Shown piece after piece: positions 1 to 7,847 of a stretch of 64,000 nt of DNA; positions within the stretch are counted from its first letter, which is position 1, and each line of letters begins with the position of its first letter. The translations under genes were made by a program, and so were the position numbers. The notes beneath the pieces are model-generated. The model was not told the DNA's origin and did no database searches. It saw only the letters and a program-made list of their open reading frames with translations. Source of the stretch: UBA1952 sp965200035 (GTDB lineage Bacteria; Bacteroidota; Bacteroidia; Chitinophagales; Chitinophagaceae); contig OZ241334.1 of assembly GCA_965200035.1 (NCBI GenBank), forward strand, positions 2,976,001 through 3,040,000, in the 5' to 3' direction.

Positions 1-776
1 TGCAGGTTGGTAAAGTCTCAGAGATCAAGTTGAATGGCAAGGAAAAAGTACGCGTTGCCATTTCTATCAATAAAAAAACACGGGTACCGGTAGGTACCCT
101 TGCCAACCTCACTTCGCTGGATCTGCTCGGTACCAAAGGCATATCACTGGATCTGGGCAATGGCTCTGAAATGATAGATGATGAAGGCACCCTGCCATCG
201 GCCGTGGAAGGCGGTATGCTGGATAAAATTTCTGTAGAAGTAACACCGTTGCTGCAGGATGTGCGCGTAGTGGTCAATCACGTGGATTCGGTACTGCTTG
301 CGGTCAATGAGATTTTCTCCCAGCAAACACGTGATGATCTGCAAAAGAGCATTTCTGCCTTACATGTGTCGATGGACCACTTCAGTAACCTGAGCAACGC
401 TCTTGACCGCCAGAGCGGTACCATTGAGAAGGTAATCGGCAATGCCAACAAGATCACCGGCAATCTGGCCAATAACAGCGAGAACATTGATAAAGTGCTG
501 AAAAACCTGCGGACTACAACAGACAATCTTTCTCAGGCGCAGATTTCAGAAACCGTTGGCAAGCTGAACAAAATGGCCGATGAGCTGGGGCAGGTATCCC
601 GGAAGCTGAATGAAGGGCAGGGCTCACTGGGCATGGCCATCAACGATAAGCAGATGTACAACGAGATCAATACCACCCTCAAATCGCTGAGCGATCTGGC
701 GGCCGATCTTAAATCACATCCCACCCGCTACATCAACCTGACCGTATTCGGACGTAAGGCGAAAGTGGGCCCATAA
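1..776 (+). CDS. MCE/MlaD family substrate-binding protein (5' end outside window)
   Basis: The reading frame is open to the left edge, so the gene starts outside the window; the TTG at 30 is only an internal leucine codon. The first visible residues (VGKVSEIKL, then VRVAISINKKTRVPVGTLANL) match the second half of an MCE domain as found in MlaD. The rest, from about residue 75, is a long helical region rich in N, L and K, typical of the C-terminal tail of single-domain MCE proteins. MCE proteins are anchored in the inner membrane and carry phospholipids across the periplasm with an MlaE/MlaF-type ABC transporter. The next gene encodes an OstA-like envelope protein only about 30 bases downstream, which fits an envelope lipid transport role. 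The permease and ATPase partners are not in the window. Confidence 0.85.
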   Translation, partial: QVGKVSEIKLNGKEKVRVAISINKKTRVPVGTLANLTSLDLLGTKGISLDLGNGSEMIDDEGTLPSAVEGGMLDKISVEVTPLLQDVRVVVNHVDSVLLAVNEIFSQQTRDDLQKSISALHVSMDHFSNLSNALDRQSGTIEKVIGNANKITGNLANNSENIDKVLKNLRTTTDNLSQAQISETVGKLNKMADELGQVSRKLNEGQGSLGMAINDKQMYNEINTTLKSLSDLAADLKSHPTRYINLTVFGRKAKVGP

Positions 777-779
777 CCT

Positions 780-787
780 ATCTTTGC
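780..787 (+). promoter_or_regulatory. Bacteroidota -7 promoter element TATCTTTG
   Basis: This is an exact match to TAnnTTTG, followed by CG. It ends 18 bases before the GTG start of the OstA-like gene at 806. It suggests that gene has its own promoter despite the short gap after the MCE gene. No clear -33 TTG box was seen. Confidence 0.5.
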
Positions 788-805
788 GCATCCTTTATCT
801 CAAGC

Positions 806-2554
806 GTGCATTTTTCTTATAAAGCAATCTCTTTTCAATGGCTGCCTTTTGCCCGGTGCAAATGGTGGCTTTTGGTTTTATATGCCATCCTGTCTGTACC
901 CGCAGGCGCGCAGAAGCAACAAAGGATTGATACGACTGATAAAGTCACTATTCAGATTGTCAATGCAGAGGCTTTTGTAGGCATCAAGCGTGATACGCTG
1001 GAGCAGACCAAGCTCATTGGCAATGTACAGCTCCGCCAGGGCGATAACCAAATGAGCTGCGACAGCGCTTACATCAATCTTGCAGCCAATAATGTAGAGG
1101 CATTCGGCAATGTGCATATCGTGCAGCCCGGCGGCACACAGGTGCAGAGCGATTATCTGCGCTACATCGGCAATACCAAAGTGGCTTACCTCAAAGGCAA
1201 TGTAAAGCTGGATGATGGCAAGAATACCCTGTGGAGCGAAGACATTACCTACAATCTCGGCACCAAAATAGCCCAGTATGATAATGGCGGAACGCTGCAG
1301 AGCGACGGCACAACCGTCACCAGCAATAAGGGCACTTATAATGTCAATTCAAAAGACGCCCGTCTGAATGGTGATGTGATTGTATCTGATCCGCAATACA
1401 ATACGACCTCGCAGGATCTTGGCTATAATACAGCCACCAAAGTGGTAAAGTTTTATGGTCCCGGTCAGTCGGTGGTAGTGCACGATCAGAAAAGCACATT
1501 AACCACCACCGGCGGAACTTACGCTACCAAAGAAGGCATTGCGCACTTCACCAGCCGTACGGCATTGCAGGATAAAGAGCAGTATATAGAAGGCGATAAA
1601 ATCGATTATAACCGGAATACAGGCTACGGCAATGCTACCGGCAATGTGGTAGCTATAGATACTGCCAAGCATACAACCCTGTTCAGCGGATTTGCATCAT
1701 ACAATGAAAAGCGAAGAACGTTGCTGGCTACTATTAAACCGGTGCTGCGTCAAGAGAATGGCAAAGACCGCATTTATATCCGCGCAGATACTTTTTACTC
1801 AGCGCCTGAACGGTTAATGCAAAATGCAAAATTCAAAATGCAAAAAGGTGCTGCGGATACTGCTATTGCTGGTAAAAAAGATAGTCGTGGACGGCGTGGT
1901 AATGCTGCGCGATCGGTGAAGGATACTGCTGGTAAATCTGCCACTTTGAATCCTTCGGCTGACGCGCCTGTTGATACTACAGCCCCGCGCTATTATACCG
2001 GCTACCGTCATGTGCTGATCTTCTCCGATTCGCTGCAGGGACGCTGCGACAGCATTTCCTATTCCTATCATGATTCTGTAATGCGCATGATGGTGGACCC
2101 AGTAGCCTGGAGCAGAAAGAGCCAGATCACCGGCGATACGATCCTGCTTTATACCGACAGCAATTCAATTAAAAAGGTGTATGTGCCGGCCAATGCATTA
2201 ATCGTGACCCAATCGGGACCGGATAAAGCCCAGCTTTTCGACCAGGTGCAGGGGAAGACCTTAACCGGCAATTTTCAAAAAAATACGATCACGGATATGA
2301 TCGTGTTTCCGGCAGCGCAGAGCATCTATTATCCGAAAGACGATAGCGGTGCTTATCTTGGCGTCAACCAATCTGAAAGTGAGCGCATGAAGGTGCTCTT
2401 CCGGAATCAGAAAATCTACCGCATCATCTTGGAGCAGGAACCCAAGCAAACAATGACCCCGATGGAGCAGGCAGACCTTCCATCCATGCGATTAAGCCGC
2501 TTCAAATGGCTGGAGGAAAAACGACCGAAATCGAAGGAAGAATTGTTTAAGTGA
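806..2554 (+). CDS. OstA/LptA-like envelope protein
   Basis: A 582-residue exported protein with a hydrophobic segment near residues 22-35 ending in PAGAQ, which looks like a signal peptide. From about residue 50 it has the repeated beta-strand pattern of OstA/LptA proteins: short units such as KLIGNVQLRQGDNQMSCDSAYIN and VEAFGNVHI. LptA-type proteins form the periplasmic bridge that carries lipopolysaccharide to the outer membrane. This protein is much longer than E. coli LptA, as is usual for Bacteroidota OstA-like proteins. The start is GTG, 18 bases after a TATCTTTG promoter box. A low-complexity linker at about residues 337-395 is rich in K, R, A, D and T. It contains an in-frame copy of an AT-rich repeat (1815-1847) that also occurs between genes nearby. 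An LPS export ATPase (LptB) is encoded about 18 kb downstream. Confidence 0.8.
   Translation: MHFSYKAISFQWLPFARCKWWLLVLYAILSVPAGAQKQQRIDTTDKVTIQIVNAEAFVGIKRDTLEQTKLIGNVQLRQGDNQMSCDSAYINLAANNVEAFGNVHIVQPGGTQVQSDYLRYIGNTKVAYLKGNVKLDDGKNTLWSEDITYNLGTKIAQYDNGGTLQSDGTTVTSNKGTYNVNSKDARLNGDVIVSDPQYNTTSQDLGYNTATKVVKFYGPGQSVVVHDQKSTLTTTGGTYATKEGIAHFTSRTALQDKEQYIEGDKIDYNRNTGYGNATGNVVAIDTAKHTTLFSGFASYNEKRRTLLATIKPVLRQENGKDRIYIRADTFYSAPERLMQNAKFKMQKGAADTAIAGKKDSRGRRGNAARSVKDTAGKSATLNPSADAPVDTTAPRYYTGYRHVLIFSDSLQGRCDSISYSYHDSVMRMMVDPVAWSRKSQITGDTILLYTDSNSIKKVYVPANALIVTQSGPDKAQLFDQVQGKTLTGNFQKNTITDMIVFPAAQSIYYPKDDSGAYLGVNQSESERMKVLFRNQKIYRIILEQEPKQTMTPMEQADLPSMRLSRFKWLEEKRPKSKEELFK
1815..1847 (-). repeat. 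AT-rich GCATTTTG repeat inside a coding region
   Basis: Read on the minus strand, this is built from the modules TTTTGCATTTTG, AATTTTGCA and TTTTGCATTA. It closely matches the intergenic copies at 2641-2671 and 5419-5449. Here it lies inside the OstA-like gene, in frame, and encodes the stretch MQNAKFKMQK of a linker. Confidence 0.65.
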
Positions 2555-2640
2555 GTTGATAGGTTGAATTATTGGTAGGTTATCTACTTTATAAAACTTT
2601 TATCAGCCACAAACAACGACAGGGTTCAGACAATACAGGT

Positions 2641-2671
2641 TTTTGCATTTTACATTTTGAATTTTGCATTA
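2641..2671 (+). repeat. AT-rich GCATTTTG repeat before aspartate kinase
   Basis: A 31-base stretch of TTTTGCATTTTACATTTTGA plus ATTTTGCATTA, lying 5 bases before the aspartate kinase start codon at 2677. The frame upstream of that ATG is open and would encode CILHFEFCI from this repeat. This is a reason to place the true start at 2677. Confidence 0.65.
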
Positions 2672-2676
2672 GAAAA

Positions 2677-3942
2677 ATGAACGTTTACAAATTCGGTGGT
2701 GCATCGATCGCCACGCCAGAGCGGATGCAGGCATTGCTTCCCGTCATTACCGGTGCAGAAATGCCGGTGGTGCTGGTGATATCCGCTATGGGCAAGATGA
2801 CCAATGCGCTGGAAGCCATTGTAGCCGCCGCCTGCCGCGATGCCAGAGAAGAAGCCTATGAGCTGGTGCGCGTACTCGAAGAAGCTCATGTGAGCTATAT
2901 GCGCACATTACTAAAGCCGCCATTCTTAGAGCAGGCAATGGAGGTGATGAACATTTATTTCACCGAGCTGCAATGGGCAGTAGATGATGTGGATACGAGC
3001 CGTTACGATTATTCTTATGATCAGATTGTGTGTATTGGTGAATTGCTTTCTACCCGCATTTTTTCTTTCTATCTGCAGCAGGAAGGTTTTTTGCACGAAT
3101 GGATAGATGCCCGCGATATCATCCGTACCGATGAGACATGGCGCGATGCCCGCGTAGATTGGGAAATATCCACACGCCAGGCACAACAAATTATTGCGCC
3201 ATTGCTGGCAAAAAACATTAGCATTATTACACAAGGCTTCATCGGTGCTACGGCAGACAATGCTTCTGTAACGCTGGGCCGCGAAGGCAGCGACTATACA
3301 GCCGCCATGATGGCCGCCATGCTAAAAGGGAAGGCTGTTACCATCTGGAAAGATGTGGAAGGCCTGCTGAATGCAGATCCTAAGCTGTTTCCCAATACGG
3401 TGAAGATTGAAAAAATCACGTATCGCGAAGTGATTGAAATGGCCTACTATGGCGCGCAGGTCATTCATCCGAAGACAATCAAGCCGCTGCAGAACAATAA
3501 TATTCCGCTTTACGTAAAATGCTTTCTCGACCGTTCGTTGAAAGGAACGGCAATCCAGAACGATGCGCCGGATATTGCTTATCCCCCCATCATTGTGTGG
3601 AAAAAGGATCAGACACTATTACAGGTAACGACCCGCGATTTCTCCTTCATTACAGAAGATAATCTGAGCCGTATTTATCAGCTTTTTGCCGGACTCAATA
3701 TCAAGATCAATCTGATTCAGAATGCAGCTATCTCCTTCACTGCATGTATTGATAATAATACAGAAAAGGTACAGTCGGTCATTGCTGAATTAGAGCATGA
3801 TTACATGGTTCGGAGAAATGAAAATGCCAGCCTGCTGACCATCCGCCATTATACCCCGGAAATATTGTTTGAGCTAATGAAAGACAAGCTGGTGCTGCTG
3901 GAACAAAAAACCCGGACTACCGTGCAGGCCGTAGTGAAATAG
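2677..3942 (+). CDS. lysC: Aspartate kinase
   Basis: A 421-residue protein that catalyses ATP-dependent phosphorylation of aspartate, the first step to lysine, threonine, methionine and diaminopimelate. The N-terminus MNVYKFGGASIATPERM holds the KFGG motif of aspartokinases. The central part has TLGREGSDYTA and IWKDVEGLLNADPK, which bind aspartate and nucleotide. The C-terminal part, from about residue 300, looks like paired ACT regulatory domains, so feedback inhibition is likely. The frame is open upstream to 2572, but the extra residues come from an AT-rich repeat and do not resemble the family, so ATG 2677 is chosen. It is monofunctional, with no homoserine dehydrogenase fused. Confidence 0.9.
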   Translation: MNVYKFGGASIATPERMQALLPVITGAEMPVVLVISAMGKMTNALEAIVAAACRDAREEAYELVRVLEEAHVSYMRTLLKPPFLEQAMEVMNIYFTELQWAVDDVDTSRYDYSYDQIVCIGELLSTRIFSFYLQQEGFLHEWIDARDIIRTDETWRDARVDWEISTRQAQQIIAPLLAKNISIITQGFIGATADNASVTLGREGSDYTAAMMAAMLKGKAVTIWKDVEGLLNADPKLFPNTVKIEKITYREVIEMAYYGAQVIHPKTIKPLQNNNIPLYVKCFLDRSLKGTAIQNDAPDIAYPPIIVWKKDQTLLQVTTRDFSFITEDNLSRIYQLFAGLNIKINLIQNAAISFTACIDNNTEKVQSVIAELEHDYMVRRNENASLLTIRHYTPEILFELMKDKLVLLEQKTRTTVQAVVK

Positions 3943-3969
3943 AGGATCACACCTACAATCTTTATACCG

Positions 3970-4692
3970 ATGCTGCGTTCTTATAGTATGCGTTTTCGCC
4001 CGCTTGTAACAGCGCTTTGCGTCTTTCTTCCATTAATGGTTGCGGCTCAGTCAGATCGTCTGGAGATTTCTGCCGGAGGTGGATGGTCTGCGGTACAAGG
4101 GCGCAATACACAGTCTGTACATTTTCCCAAAGCAGGAGCACATGTAATGCTTGCTTACCGTATATGGCTCGGGAAAAATGTGTTTATCAAAACCGGGCTT
4201 GGGTATGAGCAGCGGCAGTCACGTACACGATTTGATCTGGTAGATGATGACAGCCTCCGGAGTGGATATGATATTACTTACACCTACCATTTTTTATCAT
4301 TGCCACTTCAGGTTGGCGGTATGCTCTGGCAGCAAAGCAGGCATCCGGTGACCATTACAGGCGGACTGAATTATGATTTTCTGTTGCAGGCAAAGCAACA
4401 GATACACATTGATCGCTTCAACAGAGCCGGCGCAGTGTATGATACGCAGGATCTTGATTACAAAATGCCTGTATTTCTGGCTCCGCCAAATAACCGGGTG
4501 ACCAATAATTCACAGGGAGGAACGCTGTTGTTTAATCCTGCCACCTACCTGGAAGTAGGCTATGCATTATTCGGGCATGGAACGGTCAAAGCTTTCTATG
4601 AATACCTGTTGAATGATATTCAGGTTTATGCATCGGGCACGGGCAGCGGACGGCTGCACTACGCCGGTATAGCCCTTGGCTGGAGCTTTTAG
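3970..4692 (+). CDS. Outer-membrane beta-barrel protein, PorT-like
   Basis: A 240-residue protein (234 if it starts at the ATG at 3988, MRFRPLVTALCV). The signal peptide ends near LMVAAQ. The mature part has alternating hydrophobic and aromatic strands (for example NVFIKTGLGYEQRQS, YHFLSLPLQVGGMLW, TVKAFYEYLLNDI) and ends in a strand with a terminal Phe (GIALGWSF). This is typical of small outer-membrane barrels of the PorT/OMP_b-brl class that are numerous in Bacteroidota. Barrel type and location are inferred from this pattern; the specific function is unknown. It begins 27 bases after aspartate kinase and may be read from the same transcript. Confidence 0.65.
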   Translation: MLRSYSMRFRPLVTALCVFLPLMVAAQSDRLEISAGGGWSAVQGRNTQSVHFPKAGAHVMLAYRIWLGKNVFIKTGLGYEQRQSRTRFDLVDDDSLRSGYDITYTYHFLSLPLQVGGMLWQQSRHPVTITGGLNYDFLLQAKQQIHIDRFNRAGAVYDTQDLDYKMPVFLAPPNNRVTNNSQGGTLLFNPATYLEVGYALFGHGTVKAFYEYLLNDIQVYASGTGSGRLHYAGIALGWSF

Positions 4693-4704
4693 ATTACAGG
4701 TGAA

Positions 4705-5361
4705 TTAATCAAATGCGCGGTTGCAAAAATCGACCAATGGCCGGGCCGCGGTAAATGGGGTCACTATTTTTTTTACTGCATCTTTTTCGGTCAGATCCGT
4801 TTCCTGCAGCTTGTGAATGGCAATGAGGCTTTTCATTTTCAGCAATTCTGCAGCAGGATTTTCACTATCGTAGCCGGCCGGTACTTTTTGCAGCTTTTCG
4901 CCGCTTAGCTCTGGAAAATATTTTTTAAACACCTTGTTTTTCAGAATACCATTCAGCTCTTCAAAACTATAGTCGATCTCCTGGCGCAAAGCCTTGAGCA
5001 ATGCGCCCTGCGGCATCCACATACCGGCGGCTACAAATACATTGTCAGATGCTACGTGTACGTAATATCCTGCGCCATCCCACTTACGCCCCATTTTACT
5101 GAAGTACGAGCTGAAATGCACTTTGTAAGGAGTCTTGTCTTTTGAGAAGCGCACATCGCGGAAGATGCGGAACATCGTGTCTTTAGCCTGCTGCTCTTCA
5201 AGCCGCGGCTCAAGCGGGATCATCGCTTTCATGATTTTTCCTGCAAAATCTTCAAAGTCTGCTTTAGCAGTCGCATAATCATCGCGGTGGACATCAAACC
5301 ATTCGCGGCTGTTATTTTTCGCAAGACCTTTCAGGAACTTAAGGGTGGCCGGCTGTAACAT
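4705..5361 (-). CDS. DUF2461 family protein
   Basis: A 218-residue cytoplasmic protein with no signal peptide. The N-terminal LKFLKGLAKNNSREWF, then MFRIFRDVRFSKDKTPYK, then YYVHVASDNVFVAAGMW are hallmarks of the DUF2461/TIGR02453 family. Length agrees with the family (about 220). The biochemical role of the family is not established to my knowledge. The gene converges with the barrel protein gene at 3970-4692, with only 12 bases between their ends. Confidence 0.85.
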   Translation of the reverse strand: MLQPATLKFLKGLAKNNSREWFDVHRDDYATAKADFEDFAGKIMKAMIPLEPRLEEQQAKDTMFRIFRDVRFSKDKTPYKVHFSSYFSKMGRKWDGAGYYVHVASDNVFVAAGMWMPQGALLKALRQEIDYSFEELNGILKNKVFKKYFPELSGEKLQKVPAGYDSENPAAELLKMKSLIAIHKLQETDLTEKDAVKKIVTPFTAARPLVDFCNRAFD

Positions 5362-5418
5362 TTTTTTGTCTTTGATCTTAATCCCGGCGAATTTACAGTG
5401 TTTAAAGGCTCACTGATG

Positions 5419-5449
5419 TTTGCATTTTTCATTTTTCATTTTGCATTAA
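5419..5449 (+). repeat. AT-rich GCATTTTG repeat before scoA
   Basis: Third copy of the AT-rich motif in the first 6 kb: TTTGCATTTTTCATTTTTC followed by ATTTTGCATTA. It lies between the divergent DUF2461 and CoA-transferase subunit A genes. Confidence 0.6.
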
Positions 5450-5482
5450 CTTACTTTAGCGCAAAATTTCAACCAACGATAT

Positions 5483-6187
5483 ATGGCTATAAATAAAGTG
5501 GTGGCCAATGCAGATGAAGCGATCCGGGACATCCCTTCCGGGGCTACCATTATGCTGGGCGGCTTTGGCCTGTGCGGCATTCCGGAAAACTGCATTGCGG
5601 CCCTGGTAAGCAAAGGCATCAATAATCTGACCTGTATCTCCAATAATGCAGGTATAGATGGCTTTGGCCTTGGCTTGCTGCTACACGGTCATCAGATCAA
5701 AAAGATGATTGCTTCTTATGTAGGTGAGAATGCAGAGTTTGAGCGTCAGTTGCTGAGCGGAGAGCTTGAGGTGGATCTCATTCCCCAGGGTACACTGGCC
5801 ACCCGGTGTCTGCTTGCCGGTTATGGCATTCCGTTTGCGCCGGTGCTGGCCGGAGTAGGCACTGAAGTGGCCAACGGAAAAAAGACCGTACAGCACAATG
5901 GCAAAGATTACCTGATCGAAGATGCCTTTGACGCAGATTTTGCCATTGTAAAGGCCTGGAAAGGCGATACGCTGGGCAACCTGATCTACCGGGATACGGC
6001 GCGCAATTTCAATCCCCTGATGGCTATGGCAGGCAAAGTCACGATCGCAGAAGTAGAAGAACTGGTAGAGGCGGGCGAACTCGAAGCCAACTACATTCAT
6101 ACTCCGGGCATATACGTGCATCGCATATTCCAAGGCAGCAATTATGAAAAGCGCATTGAGCAGCGGACGGTGAGGAAAAGAAATTAA
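5483..6187 (+). CDS. scoA: 3-oxoacid CoA-transferase subunit A
   Basis: A 234-residue subunit A of a family I CoA-transferase, probably succinyl-CoA:3-ketoacid CoA-transferase, which moves CoA between succinate and acetoacetate. The glycine-rich segment GATIMLGGFGLCGIPENCI near residues 17-35 and the later segment KAWKGDTLGNLIYR are diagnostic. Length fits the family. The B subunit normally follows directly. Here it starts 467 bases downstream because a four-helix-bundle pseudogene sits between them. Substrate preference (acetoacetate or other 3-oxoacids) cannot be told from sequence alone. Confidence 0.92.
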   Translation: MAINKVVANADEAIRDIPSGATIMLGGFGLCGIPENCIAALVSKGINNLTCISNNAGIDGFGLGLLLHGHQIKKMIASYVGENAEFERQLLSGELEVDLIPQGTLATRCLLAGYGIPFAPVLAGVGTEVANGKKTVQHNGKDYLIEDAFDADFAIVKAWKGDTLGNLIYRDTARNFNPLMAMAGKVTIAEVEELVEAGELEANYIHTPGIYVHRIFQGSNYEKRIEQRTVRKRN

Positions 6188-6190
6188 TTT

Positions 6191-6219
6191 TTAATGTGGA
6201 TGAATGTGATGAAATGTGG
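6191..6219 (+). repeat. Left inverted repeat of the four-helix-bundle cassette
   Basis: The stretch TTAATGTGGATGAATGTG plus ATGAAATGTGG lies 3 bases after the scoA stop. Its reverse complement resembles 6624-6650 (CCACATTAAATCACATTC and following bases), with a few mismatches and a small length difference over about 27 bases. The two copies enclose the four-helix-bundle gene. Confidence 0.55.
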
Positions 6220-6580
6220 CTGTGCGAACTGATTTTTCAGATAATGTGCTGATACAGCGGAGCATTGAATTCTCGCTGTTGGCCATTGAGTTTGTGGAGC
6301 ATTTAGAGCGTGAGCGGAAATTTGTTGTTGCCCGCCAGTTATTGAAGAGCGCCACATCAATCGGCGCAAACGCAATGGAAGCACAAAATGCAGAAAGCAA
6401 GGCTGACTTCATTCACAAACTGAAAATCGCGGATAAAGAGGCGCATGAAACATTGTACTGGCTTATACTATGTGAGCAGGCCGCTAAGTATCCGTTCAAT
6501 CCTTTATAAAAGAAAAGCTTAATGAAGTGTTGAGAATATTTAATGCAATCATCCTTTCTTCAAAGAAAAGCAGGGCTTGA
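6216..6580 (+). pseudogene. Four-helix-bundle (S23-type) protein gene, frameshifted
   Basis: From GTG 6216 the frame encodes 97 residues of a four-helix-bundle protein of the 23S rRNA intervening-sequence (S23) family: RQLLKSATSIGANAMEA, then ESKADFIHKLKIADKEAHET and YWLILCEQAA. It stops at 6507-6509. The expected last helix is present in the next frame from about 6503 to the stop at 6578-6580: KEKLNEVLRIFNAIILSSKK. A -1 shift near 6503 would restore a product of about 121 residues, the usual family length. The change is therefore most likely a one-base indel, a real mutation or a sequence error. The flanks are AT-rich inverted repeats, and the gene separates two subunit genes that normally adjoin, suggesting an inserted cassette. 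The function of stand-alone members is unknown; Avd of retroelements has a related fold. Confidence 0.75.
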
Positions 6581-6623
6581 GTCCGGTTTCCACATCCCAT
6601 TTACGCATTCAATTCACATTCCA

Positions 6624-6650
6624 CCACATTAAATCACATTCAACATTTAA
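6624..6650 (+). repeat. Right inverted repeat of the four-helix-bundle cassette
   Basis: The stretch CCACATTAAATCACATTC and following CAACATTTAA lies 4 bases before the scoB start codon. It pairs imperfectly with 6191-6219. Additional CATTC/CACATT units occur just upstream (6588-6623), so this side carries more than one copy of the motif. Confidence 0.55.
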
Positions 6651-6654
6651 TAAA

Positions 6655-7311
6655 ATGGCTTTAAATAAAGAACAAATAGCACAGCGGATAGCCCGCGAGC
6701 TGCAGGATGGCTATTACGTGAATCTGGGCATTGGCATTCCTACGCTGGTGGCCAATTACATACCTGAAGGGGTGAATGTAGTGCTGCAGAGCGAAAATGG
6801 CCTGCTGGGCATGGGGCCGTTTCCGTTTGAAGGCGAGGAAGACGCCGATATGATCAATGCAGGTAAGCAAACCATTACCAAGCTGCCGGGCTCCGCCATT
6901 TTCGATAGCGCCATGAGCTTCGGTATGATCCGTGCCGGTAAAGTTGATCTAACAGTGCTGGGAGCTATGGAAGTGGCCGATAACGGTGACATCGCCAACT
7001 GGAAGATTCCGGGCAAGATGGTGAAAGGAATGGGCGGCGCGATGGATCTGGTAGCGGCTGCTAAGAACATTATCGTAGCCATGCAGCACACCAATCCGAA
7101 AGGGGAGAGCAAGCTGTTGGCAAAATGCACGCTGCCACTGACGGGTGTGCATTGCGTGAAAAAAGTAGTAACCGATCTGGGTGTCTTTTCCATTACAGAA
7201 GAGGGCTTCCGCTGCGATGAAATAGCGCCGGGAGTAACAGTGGATGAGATCAAAGCAAAAACTGCCGGAAGGCTGGTAATAGCCGATGATGTAAAGGAGA
7301 TGACGGTATAA
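6655..7311 (+). CDS. scoB: 3-oxoacid CoA-transferase subunit B
   Basis: A 218-residue subunit B that pairs with the product of 5483-6187. YYVNLGIGIPTLVANYIP near residue 20 and VLQSENGLLGMGPFP near residue 43 are diagnostic; Glu47 in SENG is the expected catalytic glutamate that forms the thioester. The upstream frame is open to 6577, but those residues are encoded by repeats, so ATG 6655 (MALNKEQIAQRIA) is the start. The repeat copies directly before the start may have changed its expression relative to scoA. Confidence 0.92.
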   Translation: MALNKEQIAQRIARELQDGYYVNLGIGIPTLVANYIPEGVNVVLQSENGLLGMGPFPFEGEEDADMINAGKQTITKLPGSAIFDSAMSFGMIRAGKVDLTVLGAMEVADNGDIANWKIPGKMVKGMGGAMDLVAAAKNIIVAMQHTNPKGESKLLAKCTLPLTGVHCVKKVVTDLGVFSITEEGFRCDEIAPGVTVDEIKAKTAGRLVIADDVKEMTV

Positions 7312-7388
7312 AAATCACAATCGTCTCTTCCGAAACTAGTTTTAAAGCACAAAGCCAATCTGAAAGCCACTAACGTAACAAGGAAACA

Positions 7389-7470
7389 GGCCAGAGGGCT
7401 AAAGCGCTTTGTAGGCAATAATGATAAGGCACGAGCGGCGCGTAGCGCCGCCAACCTACCGATAAAACCG
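7389..7470 (+). repeat. Intergenic palindromic element, copy 1
   Basis: About 80 bases containing a GC-rich near-perfect hairpin (GCGGCGCGTAGCGCCGC) preceded by GGCCAGAGGGCTAAAGCGC and an ATAATGATAA spacer. The order of parts is the same as at 14269-14349: a GGCC..GGGC segment, GCTTTGT, an AATAAT spacer, the GGCGCGTAGCGC hairpin, then CAACC. It resembles a REP-type dispersed repeat. Confidence 0.6.
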
Positions 7471-7478
7471 GATTCAAA

Positions 7479-7817
7479 ATGATCACCATCTACCACAATA
7501 CAAGGTGCAGCAAAAGCCGCAATGCCATTCAATTGCTGGAAGAGCAAAAGATACCGTATGAAGTGCGTTTCTACATGCAGGAGCCACTTACCAAAGCAGC
7601 GCTGAAAGCATTGTTGAAAAAGCTGGACATGCAGCCATCACAACTATTGCGCAGAAATGAGGCCATCTTCAAAGAGCTGAATCAAACCCATCATCCGGAA
7701 GCAGAATGGCTGGAGCTAATGATCGGGCACCCGCAACTGATCGAGCGGCCGATAGCCGTCAATGGAACTAAAGCAGTAGTGGCTCGCCCACCGGAACGCG
7801 TGCTGGAAGTGATCTGA
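7479..7817 (+). CDS. ArsC/Spx family protein (probable arsenate reductase)
   Basis: A 112-residue thioredoxin-fold protein. The N-terminus MITIYHNTRCSKSRNA carries the single cysteine motif CSKSR (Cys10) of glutaredoxin-coupled arsenate reductases. The C-terminal part has the ERPIAVNG and ARPPERVLEV segments of this family. ArsC reduces arsenate to arsenite. However, no ars regulator, arsenite pump or other resistance gene is nearby, so a general ArsC-like thiol role is also possible. The palindromic element at 7389-7470 separates it from scoB. Length agrees with the short ArsC class. Confidence 0.8.
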   Translation: MITIYHNTRCSKSRNAIQLLEEQKIPYEVRFYMQEPLTKAALKALLKKLDMQPSQLLRRNEAIFKELNQTHHPEAEWLELMIGHPQLIERPIAVNGTKAVVARPPERVLEVI

Positions 7818-7847
7818 TTACTCACACAACCTTGTATCTTTAAGCCA

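Noticed and set aside
6216..6580. Diversity-generating retroelement suggested by an Avd-like four-helix-bundle gene
   Set aside because: No reverse transcriptase and no template/variable repeat pair were seen nearby; the sequence fits the S23-type group better.
6756..7547. A 263-codon open frame opposite scoB and the start of the arsC-like gene
   Set aside because: Antisense to a conserved enzyme gene; no signal peptide or motif.
7479..7817. Arsenic resistance operon
   Set aside because: Only the ArsC-like gene is present; no ArsR, ArsB or Acr3 gene adjoins it.
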